A DNA stretch of 6,348 nt from Limisphaerales bacterium. Lineage in GTDB: Bacteria; Verrucomicrobiota; Verrucomicrobiia; Limisphaerales; UBA11358. Of this stretch, positions 5,564 to 6,348 are shown piece by piece (position 1 is the first letter of the stretch; each line of letters opens with the position of its first letter). The position numbers and the translations under genes are program-made. The notes under the pieces are model-generated. The model was not told the origin of the DNA, ran no database searches, and saw nothing but the letters and a program-made list of their open reading frames with translations. The stretch spans positions 1 through 6,348 of the forward strand of contig DAIDJC010000190.1 in the NCBI GenBank assembly GCA_027451565.1, written 5' to 3'.

Positions 5564-6218
5564 ATTTTTTAAATGCCTCCGTGCTCGACATTCCGGCTTC
5601 AATTTCCTTGCGAACCATTTTTTCGCCTCGCGCTTTTTCAAGCGCTTTTTGAATCACTTCCTCCTCATGGCGGCGGGGGATGATCACCACCCCGTCCAAG
5701 TCTCCAAAAACGAGGTCACCCGGCTCCACCCAAACCCCGCCGCAATCAATCGGGCAACGATAATCAGCCACTTGTGTCCGCACGGCGGAGTCCTGGGCGT
5801 AGCGTCCGCGGCTGAAAACCGGCCAGTTCTGTGCCAGCACCTGGGGGGAGTCCCGATGAAAGCCATTGATGACTGCGCCAGCCGCTCCCCGGGTGCGGGC
5901 GGTGGCGGTGAGAATTTCGCCCCAATAGGCGCATCGCATTTCGCCGCCTGAAGCCAGGTAAATTTCATCAGGCGCAAGCTGGTCCAGCGCCTCGGTCAGC
6001 TTTCCAAACGGTTTTTTCTGGGGCCCGTAAACATCCACCATCACAACCGGCATGGCGCGGCCCGCCAGTTTCATCTCCTCGCGCATGGGCTGGATGGGCT
6101 GCGGCAGGAACTGGCGCAGGCAGCCGAGAGAGTCAATGATGTCTCCCACCACGGGGGTGTAGAGCTCCTGGCGTATCAAGGCAAAAAGCTCGGGGTCGGA
6201 TTTCCAAAGTCTGGGCAT
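5550..6218 (-). CDS. RraA-family aldolase/decarboxylase-like protein
   Basis: The 222-aa product belongs to the RraA/HMG-aldolase fold family. Members cleave 4-hydroxy-2-oxo acids by retro-aldol reaction, decarboxylate oxaloacetate, or (RraA itself) bind RNase E. Seen in order: DPELFALIRQELYTPVVGDIIDSLG (8-32 region), GRAMPVV (53-59), the active-site region WGEILTATARTRGAAG (99-114) and INGFHRD (117-123) with the Arg122-Asp123 pair that in aldolase members handles substrate and metal, then VEPGDLVFGDLDGVVIIP (165-181 region). The C-terminal tail EIEAGMSSTEAFKKYGIL is typical of metabolic members and not of RNase E regulators. ATG 6218 is chosen because it gives the usual short N-terminus. GTG 6248 is an alternative with GGAG about 10 nt upstream, and would overlap the transporter gene by 14 nt. 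Context suggests cleavage of a keto acid made by the neighbouring dehydratase. Confidence 0.88.
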   Translation of the reverse strand: MPRLWKSDPELFALIRQELYTPVVGDIIDSLGCLRQFLPQPIQPMREEMKLAGRAMPVVMVDVYGPQKKPFGKLTEALDQLAPDEIYLASGGEMRCAYWGEILTATARTRGAAGAVINGFHRDSPQVLAQNWPVFSRGRYAQDSAVRTQVADYRCPIDCGGVWVEPGDLVFGDLDGVVIIPRRHEEEVIQKALEKARGEKMVRKEIEAGMSSTEAFKKYGIL

Positions 6219-6234
6219 GAAAGGCAGGCGGGTT

Positions 6235-6348
6235 TTAGCACACGTCACGCTGGATTTGCTCCAGAGACTTGTTTTTTGTTTCGGGCAGCCGGAATTGGAT
6301 GAAGATGAACCCGGCCAGACAGATCGCCGCGTAAAGTAAAAAGGTTCC
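6235..6348 (-). CDS. MFS sugar transporter, C-terminal fragment (cut by window edge)
   Basis: The minus-strand frame entering from the right edge encodes 37 residues and a TAA stop. It has a hydrophobic end of a membrane helix (TFLLYAAICLAGFIFIQF) followed by RLPETKNKSLEQIQRD. The PETK-x-(K/R)-SLE-x-I pattern right after the last transmembrane helix is the classic C-terminal signature of the sugar-porter branch of the major facilitator superfamily. It is too short to assign a substrate. The stop lies 17 nt before the RraA-like ATG (or overlaps its alternative GTG), so it is very likely the upstream member of the same operon and the uptake step for the compound the cluster degrades. Confidence 0.8.
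   Translation of the reverse strand, partial: GTFLLYAAICLAGFIFIQFRLPETKNKSLEQIQRDVC

Noticed and set aside
5090..5572. Plus-strand 160-aa open frame antisense to the SAF subunit
   Set aside because: A shadow of the opposite coding strand; the SAF-domain motifs on the minus strand are clear.
1..6348. CRISPR array, toxin-antitoxin or phage defence genes
   Set aside because: No regularly spaced repeats and no defence-type domains are visible in any plausible coding frame.

Overview
This window joins a conserved translation locus to an accessory sugar-acid catabolism cluster on the opposite strand. The plus strand carries rpsB (ribosomal protein S2) and tsf (elongation factor Ts), closed by a strong intrinsic terminator. 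The minus strand carries at least five tightly packed genes: the C-terminal end of an MFS sugar transporter (cut by the window edge), an RraA-family aldolase-like protein, a small SAF-domain subunit and a large catalytic subunit of a UxaA-type (altronate/galactarate) dehydratase, and a short-chain dehydrogenase. Between the two blocks lies a decayed IS66-type accessory protein (TnpA).

Layout: 1-529 is an rpsB upstream region without a supported gene. It holds GC-rich palindromic repeats, a 16-nt direct repeat and small hairpins next to the rpsB start. 530-2275 holds rpsB and tsf with an 11-bp intercistronic hairpin; 2291-2324 is the terminator. 2325-3004 holds the IS66 remnant and otherwise nothing recognisable. 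3005-6348 is the minus-strand catabolic operon, whose promoter lies beyond the right edge. It converges on tsf.

The catabolic genes suggest one route: uptake of a sugar or sugar acid (MFS), Fe-dependent dehydration of an aldonate or aldarate to a 2-keto-3-deoxy acid (split UxaA pair), a redox step (SDR), and aldol or retro-aldol cleavage or decarboxylation of a 2-keto acid (RraA-like). The order of steps and the substrate are inferred from family membership and gene order; nothing in the sequence fixes them.

Organism: a moderately GC-rich bacterium, most likely Verrucomicrobiota (Pedosphaera/Limisphaera-like) or a related PVC lineage. This rests on the overall style: a tsf start without Shine-Dalgarno, CCCTCTCC-type intergenic palindromes, an IS66-type TnpA without partner genes, and a UxaA/RraA/SDR cluster. 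It is an inference, not a marker-based assignment.
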